A stretch of 64,000 bases of DNA from Christiangramia sp. (GTDB lineage: Bacteria > Bacteroidota > Bacteroidia > Flavobacteriales > Flavobacteriaceae): NCBI RefSeq assembly GCF_029937855.1, contig NZ_JAPYPC010000002.1, positions 62,001 through 126,000 on the forward strand. The letters are read 5' to 3'. Position 1 is the first letter of the stretch. Every line of letters begins with the position of its first letter. The notes below the pieces were generated by a model. It saw only the letters and a list, made by a program, of their open reading frames with translations. It did no database searches and was not told where the DNA came from. Made by a program: the position numbers and the translations under genes. Positions 25,848 through 35,599 of this stretch are shown here, in pieces.

Positions 25848-26207
25848 ATGGCAGAGCATAACCAACTGGGAAGAAAAGGGGAGGAGCTGGCCGTTGAATA
25901 TTTGCGATTAAAGGAATATGAGATTCTCCAGTTAAACTATAGATATCAAAAGGCAGAGGTTGATATTCTTGCCAAAAGAGGAAATTTATTAATTGCTGCC
26001 GAAGTTAAAACCAGAAGTACACCCGAATTTGGCAATCCCCAGGATTTTGTAAAACCCAAACAGATAAAACAGCTGGTAAAAGCCGTGAACCATTTTGTGG
26101 AAGACGAAGAACTGGATGTTGAAGTGAGGTTTGATATTATTGCCATAATTAAAAATAAAGCAGGTACAAAAATTGAACATATCCAGGATGCTTTTCTTTA
26201 TTTTTAG
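25848..26207 (+). CDS. YraN family (UPF0102) endonuclease-like protein
   Basis: A 119-residue protein with the YraN start (LGRKGEELAVEYLRLKEYEIL) and a restriction-endonuclease-like core, where Glu, Asp and Lys positions are visible: ELAVEYL, KAEVDILAKRG, LIAAEVKTRS. The EVK triad is the usual PD-(D/E)xK signature. UPF0102 proteins are associated with DNA repair or recombination, but activity is rarely shown. Confidence 0.92.
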   Translation: MAEHNQLGRKGEELAVEYLRLKEYEILQLNYRYQKAEVDILAKRGNLLIAAEVKTRSTPEFGNPQDFVKPKQIKQLVKAVNHFVEDEELDVEVRFDIIAIIKNKAGTKIEHIQDAFLYF

Positions 26208-26269
26208 GAGACAATATTTCAGTCATTCCCCCCAAAAATAAATCTGCAGTACTGATTTACAACAATTAT

Positions 26270-28423
26270 TTACAGCTCGATCCCCATTTGTTCAAACATA
26301 AAATAATATTCATATAAAAGTTTATCTACATAATCTTCTGGTGCCAATGCGCCGTAATGACCAGATCCCGGTGTTACATATAAATGATAAAGCCCTGAAG
26401 GATCTCCGAGTTCCTGTAGCTTAGCGAGAAATTTAAAGGAATGGTGTGGGGGCACTCGATCATCGGTGTCACCCGTTACCAAAAGGGTATTGGGATATCT
26501 TTTATTTCTAGCAATATTATGAAGTGGAGAGTAAGATTTTAAATTTTTATAATCTTCAATATTTTCGGGAGTTCCAAACTCCTTAAGGTTAGTATCCACA
26601 CTACCAATTGTAAATAAATTAAACCGGAGCATATCATAGGGTCCTGCTTCTGCAATAACTGCCTTAAAGAGTTCGGGACACTGAATAGCTGAAGCTTCTA
26701 CCAATAGTGCTCCATGAGAACCTCCTGAAATCACCAGTTTTTCTGAAGTGGTATAATTATTCTTAATTAAATATTCTCCCGCCGCAATAAAATCGTCTAT
26801 TGCTTTTTGTTTCTGTAATCGCCGGCCTGCCACCGCCCAGTCACTTCCTTTCGCACCACCGCCCCTAACATTTGGAACCGCCAAGATACCTCCATGCGCG
26901 AGTAAAAGTCCTGTAGCTTTATCAAAAGAAGGCTCCACTGTTGTGCCATAACCACCATAAGCATAGATTAAGACAGGGTTGCTTCCGTCTAATACAGTGT
27001 TTTTCTCACAGGTAATGTACATGTCTATATTGGTGCCGTCTTTAGAAGTATAAGTTACATATCTTGTTTCCAGGTTATTAATATCATAGGGTACTGAAAT
27101 GGATTCGGAAGGTTTAAATTCAAGATTTTCGAGATTTAATTGATACCAGGTATTAGGATGAAAAAAAGAACTTATACTAAAATTGGTAATTTTTGCTTCA
27201 TCGTTGTTTTCATAGAAGTGATTTAATTTTTTCCCTTTCGGAAAATTTATTTTTCGAAGCAACTCACCATTCAGATTAAAAATAAGGGCGATGTTCTGAC
27301 CCTCCTTGCGATATACACATGCAAGCTTGTTTTTGCCGAGTTTATTTACATATTGAAGGTTAAGATCATACTCGGGTATAAAGTCACTTAATTCGTTAGG
27401 TTTGTTTAAGTTAGCCAGGAGTAATTTACCATTAGGGGCTCCTATAGTGGTTTTTAAAAAAAGAGAATCACCTTTAATATGAGCAATACTTAACTCTATA
27501 TTATTTTTTGAAGGGTACACCAGGAAATTCCTTGGTTGAAATTGTTTTTTATCAAGATCTGCAATAGATATAGCCTTATACCATGTTCCGCGGGAAAAGA
27601 TAGGATGATATAATTTTAAGTTTTTTTGGTGAATATCATAAGTAAAACTATTGGTGCCAGTGGTATCTGGATTTTTGTAAATTAATTCGGGTCTGGCATT
27701 CAGTTCTTTTAAAGAAAGACGGTATAGTGCTTCGCCAGTAGGCTTATCTAATAGTTCACGACCTACTTTAGGTTTTTTATAGCCTGTATAATAAAGGTCC
27801 CTGCCATTCCATTCGAAATTTGTACCTGTCCTAATATTTTCAAGCGTGTAAGGAAATTTTGAGCCTGTGGTGAGGTCGTACACATGACCCTCTGCCCAAT
27901 CGCTACCGTTTACCGAAATTGCCAGGGCAATGAGGTTCTCATCTTCATTGATGCTTGTACTGCCGTAGAGAACATGTTCTTCACCACTTTTTAGTATATC
28001 TTTTCCTTTAATTAATTTTTTCCAGTTTTTATGCTCTTTTAATTTATATAAAAAATCCATAGAGCCTGTATAAGGATTCCAGTCTATTTTGGTATTAAAT
28101 TTATTTTCAAATTTTGGATCCAGTTCTACATGATCTTCGGTCTTTTCACGGCGAATTCTATACATGGCAGCGATCTGGGCTCTAAGGTCCCAATAGTGAG
28201 TTTGTCTTCTGGATTGCCTTTTGGTTAATTTCGCCTGTTCATCAAGCCAGTCTTTTAGCTGGGGATCATTGGAATCTTCCATCCACTGATATGGATCTTC
28301 AATGACCTCTCCAAAATAGGTGTCAGAGATAGCTAGTTTGGGAGCCTTTGGATATTCCTAATTTTTTTGACTGATAGCGTTGATTCCTGGAAGAAGGAAT
28401 AATAGGAGAACAAAATACTTCAT
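26270..28423 (-). pseudogene. Prolyl oligopeptidase family (S9) gene with an in-frame TAG near its start
   Basis: The 670-residue ORF in the track lacks the true N-terminus. Reading upstream in the same frame gives YPKAPKLAISDTYFGEVIED, the standard opening of secreted prolyl oligopeptidases, preceded by TAG at 28358-28360 and by a signal peptide starting at ATG 28423 (MKYFVLLLFLLPGINAISQ). Catalytic residues are intact: Ser in SGGSHGALLVE, Asp in TGDTDDRVPPH, His in GSGHYGALAPE. The stop is at codon 22, so a full exported enzyme cannot be made without read-through; re-initiation at 28282 would give an unexported, slightly truncated protein. Probably a very recent mutation or a sequencing error. 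Confidence 0.85.
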
Positions 28424-28657
28424 TTTAAGCTTAAAAGGATTCTTTTGAAGGAGGAGTTAGATAGGGCTTTACTCTCGACTTATAAAATTTTTGTTAAAAT
28501 TAACAAATTTTTGAAAACATCAAAGAAGAGCAAAAAAAATCAATTGAATATTTAAGAAGGAGTAGCAGCAATTTATAATAGGAAAATAATATGTATCGAG
28601 TAAAATGCTCTTTTTTGTGTGTGACTTGTCCTTGATTTTAAACTAAAAATTTTCAAT

Positions 28658-28684
28658 AAAAAAGCCGATCGTCAGACCGGCTTT
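28658..28684 (-). terminator. Rho-independent terminator of the M13 peptidase gene
   Basis: On the minus strand AAAGCCG and CGGCTTT form a 7-bp stem followed by six T, 23 bases beyond the stop of the M13 peptidase gene. Confidence 0.8.
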
Positions 28685-28707
28685 ATATTTTATTATGCAC
28701 TATTATG

Positions 28708-30777
28708 TTACCAGATTCTAACTCTTTCTTCGGGTTCTATATACATAGGGTCCCCTTCTTCAATCGCGAAAGCATCATACCATGCATCGATATTTTGAAG
28801 CGGAACATACGCCCTGTACATCCCGGGAGAATGAGAATCAGTTTTAATTTGATTTCTTAAAGCTTCTTCGCGCATTTTTGTACGCCATACAGTTGCCCAG
28901 GAAAGGAAGAAACGTTGTTCAGGGGAAAATCCATCTATTTCTCCAGGATTTCCATTTTCTTCCAAGTGAATCTGGAGTCCGTCGTAAGCAGCATTCACTC
29001 CGCCAAGGTCACCAATGTTTTCTCCAAGAGTGAATTTTCCATTGATAAAAACACTGTCCATGACTTCAATAGCATCGTATTGTTCAGCAAGATCGTTACC
29101 AAGATCCTCAAACTGTTCAAGATCTTTCTCTGTCCACCAATTATTAAGGTTTCCTTCAGCATCAAAACGCGCACCGCTATCATCAAAACCATGAGAGATT
29201 TCGTGACCAATCACGGCTCCAATTCCACCATAATTTACGGCAGCATCAGCTTTATAATCATAGAAAGGAGGCTGTAATATGGCGGCCGGGAAAACAATTT
29301 CGTTATAACGAGGATTGTAATATGCGTTTACGGTTTGCGGAGACATAAACCATTCAGATTTATCTACGGGCTGTCCAAGATCTGCCATATTTTCGGCAAC
29401 TCTCCATTTTTGAGCATTTAACATATTCTGGAAATAAGAACCACCTTCTGTAGGGCTCTGGATCTCCAGATCGCTATAGTCTTTCCATTCATCAGGATAC
29501 CCAATCTTCACGTTGAAAGTACTTAGTTTTTCCAGTGCTTTCTTTTTGGTGTCTTCACTCATCCAGCTGAGGTTGTTTATTCTGTTTTCGTAAGCTTTCA
29601 GGATATTGGCAACCATTTCCTGGGCGGTTTCTTTTGCCTGCGGAGGGAAATGTTCCTCTACATATAATTTTCCAAGAGCCTCTCCTAGAACTCCATTGAT
29701 GCTTCCAAGTGCTCTTTCATCTCTAGGCCGTTGTTCTTTAGCACCTCTCAATGTCTTGCTATAAAATTCCCATGATTCACGCTCTAAATCTGTAGTTAAT
29801 GTGGGTGCAGCACTGTTGAAAAGATCCCATTTTAAATAGGTTTTCCATTCTTCTACAGAGTTTTCAGCTAGAATTTCCTGTAAAGCTTTCATGTAGCCTG
29901 GCTGGGAAACGATGATAGTATCTAAATTTTTAGCTCCAATACCATCAAAATATGCTTCCCATCGCATTGCCGGAACTGTTTTCTGAAGTTGGGCTACGGT
30001 CATTGGGTTATAAGTCTTTCTGGCATCACGACGCTCTACTTTATCCAGGCGGGGTTCAGCAAGTTTTGTTTCAAATTCAAGGATAGTTTCAGCAGCCTTA
30101 GAAGCTTCTTCTTCAGAATAATCTATATACTGGAGCATATCTGTAATATACATTTTATACTTTTCTCTGATGTCTTTAGAATCTGAATCCTGGGTTAGGT
30201 AATAATCCCTTTCCGGAAGGCCCAATCCAGACGGATTTAAATACGCGGCATTCATATCTGAATTCTTACTATCTGCCCCAACTCCAAATGAAAAGAATCC
30301 GGCACTGCCATATTCACTCATTTCCACCAGGAATTTCTGTAGATCTTCTTTAGAATCAATAGCGTCTATTTTTGCCAGATAAGGTTTTACTGGTTCAACA
30401 CCCTGCTCATTTCTACTTACGGTATCCATGATGCTCTTATAAAGGAAAACAGCTTTCCCTGCATCTGTAGATCCGTCTAGACTATCACTTTCTGCTGTTT
30501 TTTCCAGAAGTGCAAGGGCATCCTCGTCAGTTCTTAGACGTAATTCGTTAAAACTTCCCCAGCGGGTTTGATCATTTGGGATTTCAGTACTGTCCAGCCA
30601 GGTTCCGTTAACATACCTGAAAAAGTCTTCATTAGGTGTAGTGGTAGTATCCATATAGGCAAGGTTGATACCATGGATCTCATCATCCTTTTCTTCTACT
30701 TTTTTATCATCGTCACAAGAGCTAAGAAGTCCGGCCCCGACAAAGGATAAAAGAAGAAATCTGTTTATTTTTTTCAT
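28708..30777 (-). CDS. M13 family zinc metallopeptidase (neprilysin/PepO-like), lipoprotein
   Basis: A 689-residue exported zinc endopeptidase. The N-terminus is a lipoprotein signal (MKKINRFLLLSFVGAGLLSSC). The family start NEDFFRYVNGTWLDSTEIP is near residue 50. The catalytic helix HEISH in IGHEISHGFDDSGARFD is near residue 525 and GENIGDLGGVNAAYD provides the third ligand Glu near 585. The C-terminus ends in RVRIW where many members have a Cys-x-x-Trp. Lone gene with a terminator. Confidence 0.95.
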   Translation of the reverse strand: MKKINRFLLLSFVGAGLLSSCDDDKKVEEKDDEIHGINLAYMDTTTTPNEDFFRYVNGTWLDSTEIPNDQTRWGSFNELRLRTDEDALALLEKTAESDSLDGSTDAGKAVFLYKSIMDTVSRNEQGVEPVKPYLAKIDAIDSKEDLQKFLVEMSEYGSAGFFSFGVGADSKNSDMNAAYLNPSGLGLPERDYYLTQDSDSKDIREKYKMYITDMLQYIDYSEEEASKAAETILEFETKLAEPRLDKVERRDARKTYNPMTVAQLQKTVPAMRWEAYFDGIGAKNLDTIIVSQPGYMKALQEILAENSVEEWKTYLKWDLFNSAAPTLTTDLERESWEFYSKTLRGAKEQRPRDERALGSINGVLGEALGKLYVEEHFPPQAKETAQEMVANILKAYENRINNLSWMSEDTKKKALEKLSTFNVKIGYPDEWKDYSDLEIQSPTEGGSYFQNMLNAQKWRVAENMADLGQPVDKSEWFMSPQTVNAYYNPRYNEIVFPAAILQPPFYDYKADAAVNYGGIGAVIGHEISHGFDDSGARFDAEGNLNNWWTEKDLEQFEDLGNDLAEQYDAIEVMDSVFINGKFTLGENIGDLGGVNAAYDGLQIHLEENGNPGEIDGFSPEQRFFLSWATVWRTKMREEALRNQIKTDSHSPGMYRAYVPLQNIDAWYDAFAIEEGDPMYIEPEERVRIW

Positions 30778-30919
30778 TGTTCTATTAGATAATTAAAAAT
30801 ATGTGTGCTAAAGTAAAAAATCTCCTAAAAATTCAAAGGATTTATTAGGAGATCTTCAACCTAAGTATTTGCGTTTCAAAAATTAAGGGAATAGTTGATT
30901 TTGATTTCCTTTAATAAAA

Positions 30920-31450
30920 TTAGTTCTTCTTTAATTTTGAAGTAAGTTTTTCATCAAATTCTTGTTTCATGCTGGTAATTTCATCAACATTATCATTAGG
31001 AATCGTCAGGGAAAGAACGTAGTGGTGAATTTTCCATTTTCCGTTCTCTTTCATTACCACACCAGAACCCCTACAGATCCCCATATGAGTATCTAAAAGT
31101 TCATCAAACCATGCAACCCGTAAATTTTCATGAACGTAGATATTCCTCTCCAGTGTAGAAAAGCTCCAGGCTTTACCAGCATCGAAATAAGGTTTGGAGA
31201 ATTTTTTGAATTCGGGCAATGTCCAGTTTTCTGTAGCAGCGGTACCTATAAATACGGCATCTTCGGTCATCAGGTTAAAGTAATTCTCAAAATTTGCAGA
31301 AGCTGCAGCCTTATGCCATTTACCCAGGCTTTGGTTGATCTGTCTTTTTACAGCATTAAGATTTTCTTCGGTATTCTTAACCTGAGCGATTAGATCTCGT
31401 GCCGAAAGGGATGCCGCAAAAACAATTAAAATGAGCATTAATTTTTTCAT
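30920..31450 (-). CDS. Secreted NTF2-like (SnoaL-type) protein
   Basis: A 176-residue exported protein. I start it at MKKLMLILIVFAASLSARDLIAQ (31450), a clear signal peptide; the 36-codon-longer ORF in the track would overlap the upstream gene. The mature part resembles an NTF2-like fold: AVKRQINQSLGKWHKAAASANFENYFN, MTEDAVFIGTAATENW, and the C-terminal GSGVVMKENGKWKIHHYVLS. Relatives include ketosteroid-isomerase-like and calcium/calmodulin association-like domains. Function unknown. Confidence 0.75.
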   Translation of the reverse strand: MKKLMLILIVFAASLSARDLIAQVKNTEENLNAVKRQINQSLGKWHKAAASANFENYFNLMTEDAVFIGTAATENWTLPEFKKFSKPYFDAGKAWSFSTLERNIYVHENLRVAWFDELLDTHMGICRGSGVVMKENGKWKIHHYVLSLTIPNDNVDEITSMKQEFDEKLTSKLKKN

Positions 31451-31490
31451 TGGTCTAAATTTGTAATAAGTTACGACATTTCGTAGGTGT

Positions 31491-32048
31491 TTAAAAATCT
31501 TCGGAAGTTGAATCCTGCTCTCTTTCCATTTTTTCAAATTCGTCCAATTCTTTTTCAAAATCTTCCAGGGATTTTAAGAATATCTCGTTCATCTGGAGTT
31601 TTAAATTGTTGAATTCCTGGTGAAGTTCTCTCGTGGTTTGTTGAATATCTTCAGCATCTGGTTCCTGTTTTGCAGAATATTGCTTTAAAAGTTGTGCTTT
31701 GGTATTAATTACATTTAACCTCGACTCCACCGGTACCGATTTTAAGCTATCCGGAACCGAATTTTTAAGGGATTCCATAATCTGAGCGATGGCAGGAGCA
31801 TTGTTCATTACCTGATTAATCGTAGCATTCTCCAGTTGCCTTATTTCATTTTGGGCAGTGATGTATTCCACCCAGTTGAGGGCAAATTTTCTAGCGTCTT
31901 CTTCCAGTTTTAATTCGGCTTTTTCAATTTTCAATTCTTTCTGAAATGCGGTTGTGTCCAGTTCATTTTTAATAGAATCCCTGCCATCCTGTTCTGTTCT
32001 GCAGGAAGTCAGTATCAAAATAGAGATAAAATAGATGATAATTTTCAT
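31491..32048 (-). CDS. Lipoprotein with coiled-coil content, unknown function
   Basis: A 185-residue putative lipoprotein; I choose the start MKIIIYFISILILTSC (32048, lipobox Cys at 16) over the longer ORF. The mature protein is helical and charged (KELKIEKAELKLEEDARKFAL near 40, ELHQEFNNLKLQMNEIFLKSLEDFEKELDEFE near the end), consistent with a coiled coil. It precedes the NTF2-like gene by 40 bases and may be co-transcribed. Confidence 0.7.
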   Translation of the reverse strand: MKIIIYFISILILTSCRTEQDGRDSIKNELDTTAFQKELKIEKAELKLEEDARKFALNWVEYITAQNEIRQLENATINQVMNNAPAIAQIMESLKNSVPDSLKSVPVESRLNVINTKAQLLKQYSAKQEPDAEDIQQTTRELHQEFNNLKLQMNEIFLKSLEDFEKELDEFEKMEREQDSTSEDF

Positions 32049-32178
32049 ACGAAGTAATTCAGCTAATACAAAGTTATTCATTATTTGCTGATATGCTTTT
32101 AATAAATTCATATTGCAGGATTCTCAATAAAGAACGTCAAGAAAATACTAAGATTAGGTTTTCCTCTGTATAAATAAA

Positions 32179-32186
32179 TATATTTG
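32179..32186 (+). promoter_or_regulatory. Putative promoter box (TATATTTG) of the threonine dehydrogenase gene
   Basis: TATATTTG matches the TAnnTTTG consensus and ends 15 bases before the ATG. The divergent lipoprotein gene starts about 130 bases upstream. Confidence 0.55.
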
Positions 32187-32201
32187 CAAAAAATTTAATT
32201 T

Positions 32202-33164
32202 ATGGCCGGAAGGATTTTAATAATTGGTGCCTGCGGACAAATTGGTACTGAGTTAACATTGAAATTAAGGGAGATTCATGGCAACGATCAGGTGGTTGCC
32301 AGTGATATAAGGGATGGTGCAAAAGAATTGATGGAGTCTGGCCCTTTCGAGATCTTAAATGCAACCGATGAAACTCATATTAGGCAGATCATAAATGATT
32401 ATAGGGTAAGCGAAGTTTACCTGATGGCAGCGATGTTAAGTGCTACTGCAGAAAAAGCTCCAATGAAAGCCTGGCACCTGAATATGGATTCCTTATTTCA
32501 TATATTAAATATTGCCAAAGAAGGAATCATTAACAAAGTATTCTGGCCTTCAAGTATTGCTGTATTTGGACCTACCACTCCCAAAGAAAGAACACCTCAA
32601 ACCACAGTGATGGAGCCAACAACGGTGTACGGAATAAGTAAACAAACCGGTGAACGCTGGTGTGAATATTACCATAGAAAGTTCGGTGTGGATGTGAGGA
32701 GCATTCGGTATCCCGGTATTATAAGTTATAAAACCCTACCTGGTGGCGGAACTACAGATTATGCTATCGAGATTTTTCACGAAGCAATAAAAAATTCATC
32801 TTATAAAAGTTTCCTTGCGGAAGATGCTGCATTACCTATGATGTATATGGATGATGCTATAAAGGCTACCGTAGATATTATGCAGGCTCCTGCTGAAAAA
32901 ATAAAGATTAGATCCTCCTATAATCTTTCGGCTATGAGTTTTACTCCGGAAATATTAGCCAGTGAAATTAAGAAACATATTGAGAATTTTGAGATTTCTT
33001 ACGAACCCGATTTCAGGCAAAGTATAGCGGAGTCATGGCCTTCCAGTATAAATGATTCTGCTGCCCGGGAAGACTGGGGATGGAAACATGAATTTGATTT
33101 GGAAAAATTGACCGGCACGATGCTTGAAGGTGTTGGAGAGACATTGAAAACCACAAAGAATTAG
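32202..33164 (+). CDS. tdh: L-threonine 3-dehydrogenase, SDR (epimerase-like) type
   Basis: A 320-residue short-chain dehydrogenase that oxidises L-threonine to 2-amino-3-ketobutyrate with NAD. It has the Rossmann start ILIIGACGQIGTELTLKLRE, the catalytic Tyr/Lys in TTVYGISKQTGERW (about 141), and the family-specific VRSIRYPGIISYKTLPGGGTTDYA and MSFTPEILASEIKKHI. It closely resembles SDR-type ThrDH from Flavobacterium, distinct from the zinc-dependent Tdh of E. coli. Monocistronic, with a terminator after it. Confidence 0.9.
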   Translation: MAGRILIIGACGQIGTELTLKLREIHGNDQVVASDIRDGAKELMESGPFEILNATDETHIRQIINDYRVSEVYLMAAMLSATAEKAPMKAWHLNMDSLFHILNIAKEGIINKVFWPSSIAVFGPTTPKERTPQTTVMEPTTVYGISKQTGERWCEYYHRKFGVDVRSIRYPGIISYKTLPGGGTTDYAIEIFHEAIKNSSYKSFLAEDAALPMMYMDDAIKATVDIMQAPAEKIKIRSSYNLSAMSFTPEILASEIKKHIENFEISYEPDFRQSIAESWPSSINDSAAREDWGWKHEFDLEKLTGTMLEGVGETLKTTKN

Positions 33165-33171
33165 AAATAAG

Positions 33172-33195
33172 AAAAGCCGCTGAAAAGCGGCTTTT
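33172..33195. terminator. Bidirectional terminator between tdh and cspA
   Basis: AAAAGCCGC and GCGGCTTTT form a perfect 9-bp stem around TGAAAA, with T runs on either strand, placed between two convergent genes. Confidence 0.85.
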
Positions 33196-33218
33196 ACATT
33201 TTAATCAGAAAAAATATA

Positions 33219-33413
33219 TTATTCGATCACGCGTACATCTGTAGCGTTCACTCCTTTTTTTCCTTCTGTTTCCTCATACTCAACTCTATCTCCTTCTTGA
33301 AGAGTTTCACCGTTTAAACCGGTGATGTGTACGAAAATGTCTCTTTTGGTGTCGTCGTTGGTAATGAATCCATAACCTTTTGATTCATTGAAAAATTTTA
33401 CTGTGCCTTGCAT
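33219..33413 (-). CDS. cspA: Cold-shock domain protein
   Basis: A 64-residue single-domain nucleic-acid chaperone. RNP1 is KGYGFI (about residues 11-16) and RNP2 DIFVHI (about 25-30), with aromatic residues at the usual positions (VKFFNESKGYGF). The start and length are canonical. Followed by a bidirectional terminator. Confidence 0.95.
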   Translation of the reverse strand: MQGTVKFFNESKGYGFITNDDTKRDIFVHITGLNGETLQEGDRVEYEETEGKKGVNATDVRVIE

Positions 33414-33503
33414 AAAAATAATAATTAATAAAGCACAAACATAATAGATAAAATTTTAGAATCGGTTGAATATCAGAATTTTTTATGATTTTTTTGTAGG
33501 TAT

Positions 33504-33743
33504 TTAGTCAATTCCTTTCTCTCTCATTTTCTTCATATTCTCGTCTGAGAGTGTGTAATCTTTCAGTTTTTTACCTCTCCAACGCACTATCAAAAAAATT
33601 GGCATAAGGATAAATGCACTTGCCAGGACTGAAATTCCAATAATTCTGTCCCCTGTTAAAATTCTATCGGTCAACCTGAAATAGAACCCAATGCCTATAG
33701 CGATTAAAATTGCTATTCCGAGTATTTTCATAAATAATTTCAT
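33504..33743 (-). CDS. Small two-helix membrane protein
   Basis: A 79-residue protein with two predicted membrane segments (ILGIAILIAIGIGFYFRL and IIGISVLASAFILMPIFLIV) and a basic, soluble C-terminal tail. It begins 11 bases after the ClC gene stop on the same strand, so it may be co-transcribed. No function assigned. Confidence 0.7.
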   Translation of the reverse strand: MKLFMKILGIAILIAIGIGFYFRLTDRILTGDRIIGISVLASAFILMPIFLIVRWRGKKLKDYTLSDENMKKMREKGID

Positions 33744-33754
33744 TCGTACTTATT

Positions 33755-35545
33755 TTAAACAGTCACTTCTATTAGTTTTTTCCGGTAGGCGGTGAGAAGT
33801 TTTGATTTTGAAATAAATCCGGCATATTTTCCTTTTTCCACGACCGGTAAATTCCAGGCATCACTTTCCTGAAATTTTTTCATAATAGCCTTCATCCTAT
33901 CTGTTTCCATATCAATTATCTCCGGCGCCTGTTGCATGATGTCCTGAACTTTTACTTCATTATATAATTTTTCATTAAACATGATAGAACGAATATCATC
34001 CAATAAGATGATCCCCATAAAATTACGATCTTCATCAATTACAGGAAAGATATTCCGGGAAGATTTTATAACCCCTTCGTGTATCACATCGCCAAGGTTC
34101 ATATCTATTCTCAATGGAATAAAATTCTTCTCGATCACATTCGAAATATTCATCAAAGTTAATACCGTTTGGTCTTTGTCGTGCGTTAAAAGATCACCGC
34201 GCTGGGCCAATTCCATCGTATAAACCGAATGTGGCTGGAATTTACTGGTGATCATATAAGATATGGCCGCTGTGATCATTAAAGGAATAAACAATTCATA
34301 GCCATGGGTAAGTTCAGCAATAAGGAAAATTGCGGTTAAAGGGGCGTGGAGTACACCTGCCATTAATCCGGCCATTCCCACGAGTGTAAAGTTACTTACA
34401 GGGATAGTTTCCTTAAATATACCGAGGTTATTGAGAATTAAGGCAAAACCATGGCCGAGTGCACTGCCCATAAACATTACTGGTGCAAAAATTCCTCCTA
34501 CACCACCTGCACTTAACGTTAAAGATGTAGCAACAATTTTAAAGAGAACAAGTCCCAATAATAAAGAGATCACTACCCAAATATTATCTAGATAGGCGTT
34601 AAAGAGATTAGTGCCCAGCGCTTCCAGATAATTTTCCTGAAGCAGATTATTTACTACACTGTAGCCTTCCCCGTAAAGCGGTGGGATAAAAAATATGATC
34701 AACCCCAGTAAAAGTCCGCAGGTTATCAGTCTTAAAATATTAGACCTAATTCCAGACATTAGCTTGGTAAGCTTAAAATGAACTTTAGAGAAATAAATTG
34801 AAAAAACGGCAGTAACAATTCCTAATAAAATATAATAGGGCACTTCTGAAACTGTAAAAGCCTCTTCCAACTGGAAAGGTAAGATTATCTCACTTCCGAA
34901 GAAAAAATAGGAGGTAAGTACGGCAGAAACAGAGGCGATAAGTAGCGGTAAAAGAGAAGTTAATGTTAGGTCCAGGCTAAAAACCTCAATGGCAAATATA
35001 ATTGCCGCAATGGGAGCATTGAAGATAGAAGACATGGCCCCGGCTGCAGCGCAGCCAATAAGTAATGTCCTCGTGGTTTGGTTTAGTAAGAACATTCTGG
35101 ATAAATTGGAACCTATGGAAGCACCCGTTGCTACGGTAGGAGCCTCTAACCCCACAGATCCTCCAAAACCTACGGTTATGGGAGCTGTAATTAATGAAGA
35201 ATACATCTGGTAACGCTTCATGATTCCTTTTTGTCTGGAAATAGCATAGAGCGTAGCGGGTATTCCCTGTCCTACTTTTCTTCGCAGGATGAATTTGAAG
35301 ATGAGGTATACTATGAGAAGGCCGATTACCGGAAATACAAAATAAAAGGCGTTATGATAACTTATGATGTTATCAGCTTTCAGAAAAACCTGGATGAAAT
35401 GAGTAAGGTTTTTAATGACTACCGCACAAATCCCAGCGATAAAACCAATCAGCGCACTAATAATCATCAGGAATTGACGATGAGAGAGGTTCCTGGACTT
35501 CCAGTTCAAAAACCTGTGTAATAAAGAATTTCTGAATTTAGCCAC
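33755..35545 (-). CDS. ClC-type chloride channel/transporter with CBS domains
   Basis: A 596-residue ClC family protein. The family filter segments are recognisable in variant form: GQGIPATLY (GxGIP), VGLEAPTVATGASIGSN (GxExP, retaining the gating glutamate) and GGVGGIFAPVMFMGSALG (GxFxP). Around 10-12 hydrophobic segments precede a C-terminal pair of CBS domains (about 455-590: DVIHEGVIKSSRNIFPVIDED, DIMQQAPEIIDMETDRM). ClC proteins in bacteria are mostly Cl-/H+ antiporters, some fluoride-selective. The gene is followed by a small membrane protein gene. Confidence 0.92.
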   Translation of the reverse strand: MAKFRNSLLHRFLNWKSRNLSHRQFLMIISALIGFIAGICAVVIKNLTHFIQVFLKADNIISYHNAFYFVFPVIGLLIVYLIFKFILRRKVGQGIPATLYAISRQKGIMKRYQMYSSLITAPITVGFGGSVGLEAPTVATGASIGSNLSRMFLLNQTTRTLLIGCAAAGAMSSIFNAPIAAIIFAIEVFSLDLTLTSLLPLLIASVSAVLTSYFFFGSEIILPFQLEEAFTVSEVPYYILLGIVTAVFSIYFSKVHFKLTKLMSGIRSNILRLITCGLLLGLIIFFIPPLYGEGYSVVNNLLQENYLEALGTNLFNAYLDNIWVVISLLLGLVLFKIVATSLTLSAGGVGGIFAPVMFMGSALGHGFALILNNLGIFKETIPVSNFTLVGMAGLMAGVLHAPLTAIFLIAELTHGYELFIPLMITAAISYMITSKFQPHSVYTMELAQRGDLLTHDKDQTVLTLMNISNVIEKNFIPLRIDMNLGDVIHEGVIKSSRNIFPVIDEDRNFMGIILLDDIRSIMFNEKLYNEVKVQDIMQQAPEIIDMETDRMKAIMKKFQESDAWNLPVVEKGKYAGFISKSKLLTAYRKKLIEVTV

Positions 35546-35570
35546 TCTCTGATAATTAGCCTGTGAATAA

Positions 35571-35592
35571 AAAATCCCGCAATACGCGGGAT
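35571..35592 (-). terminator. Rho-independent terminator of aspS
   Basis: ATCCCGC and GCGGGAT form a perfect 7-bp stem around AATAC; the minus strand continues with T residues. It lies 8 bases beyond the aspS stop. Confidence 0.8.
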
Positions 35593-35599
35593 GTTATTT

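Noticed and set aside
28358-28360. Programmed read-through or recoding of the internal stop codons (TAG here, TAA at 20326)
   Set aside because: Neither is a TGA with a selenocysteine context, no pyrrolysine machinery is visible, and TAA is rarely read through. Simple nonsense mutation or sequence error is more likely.
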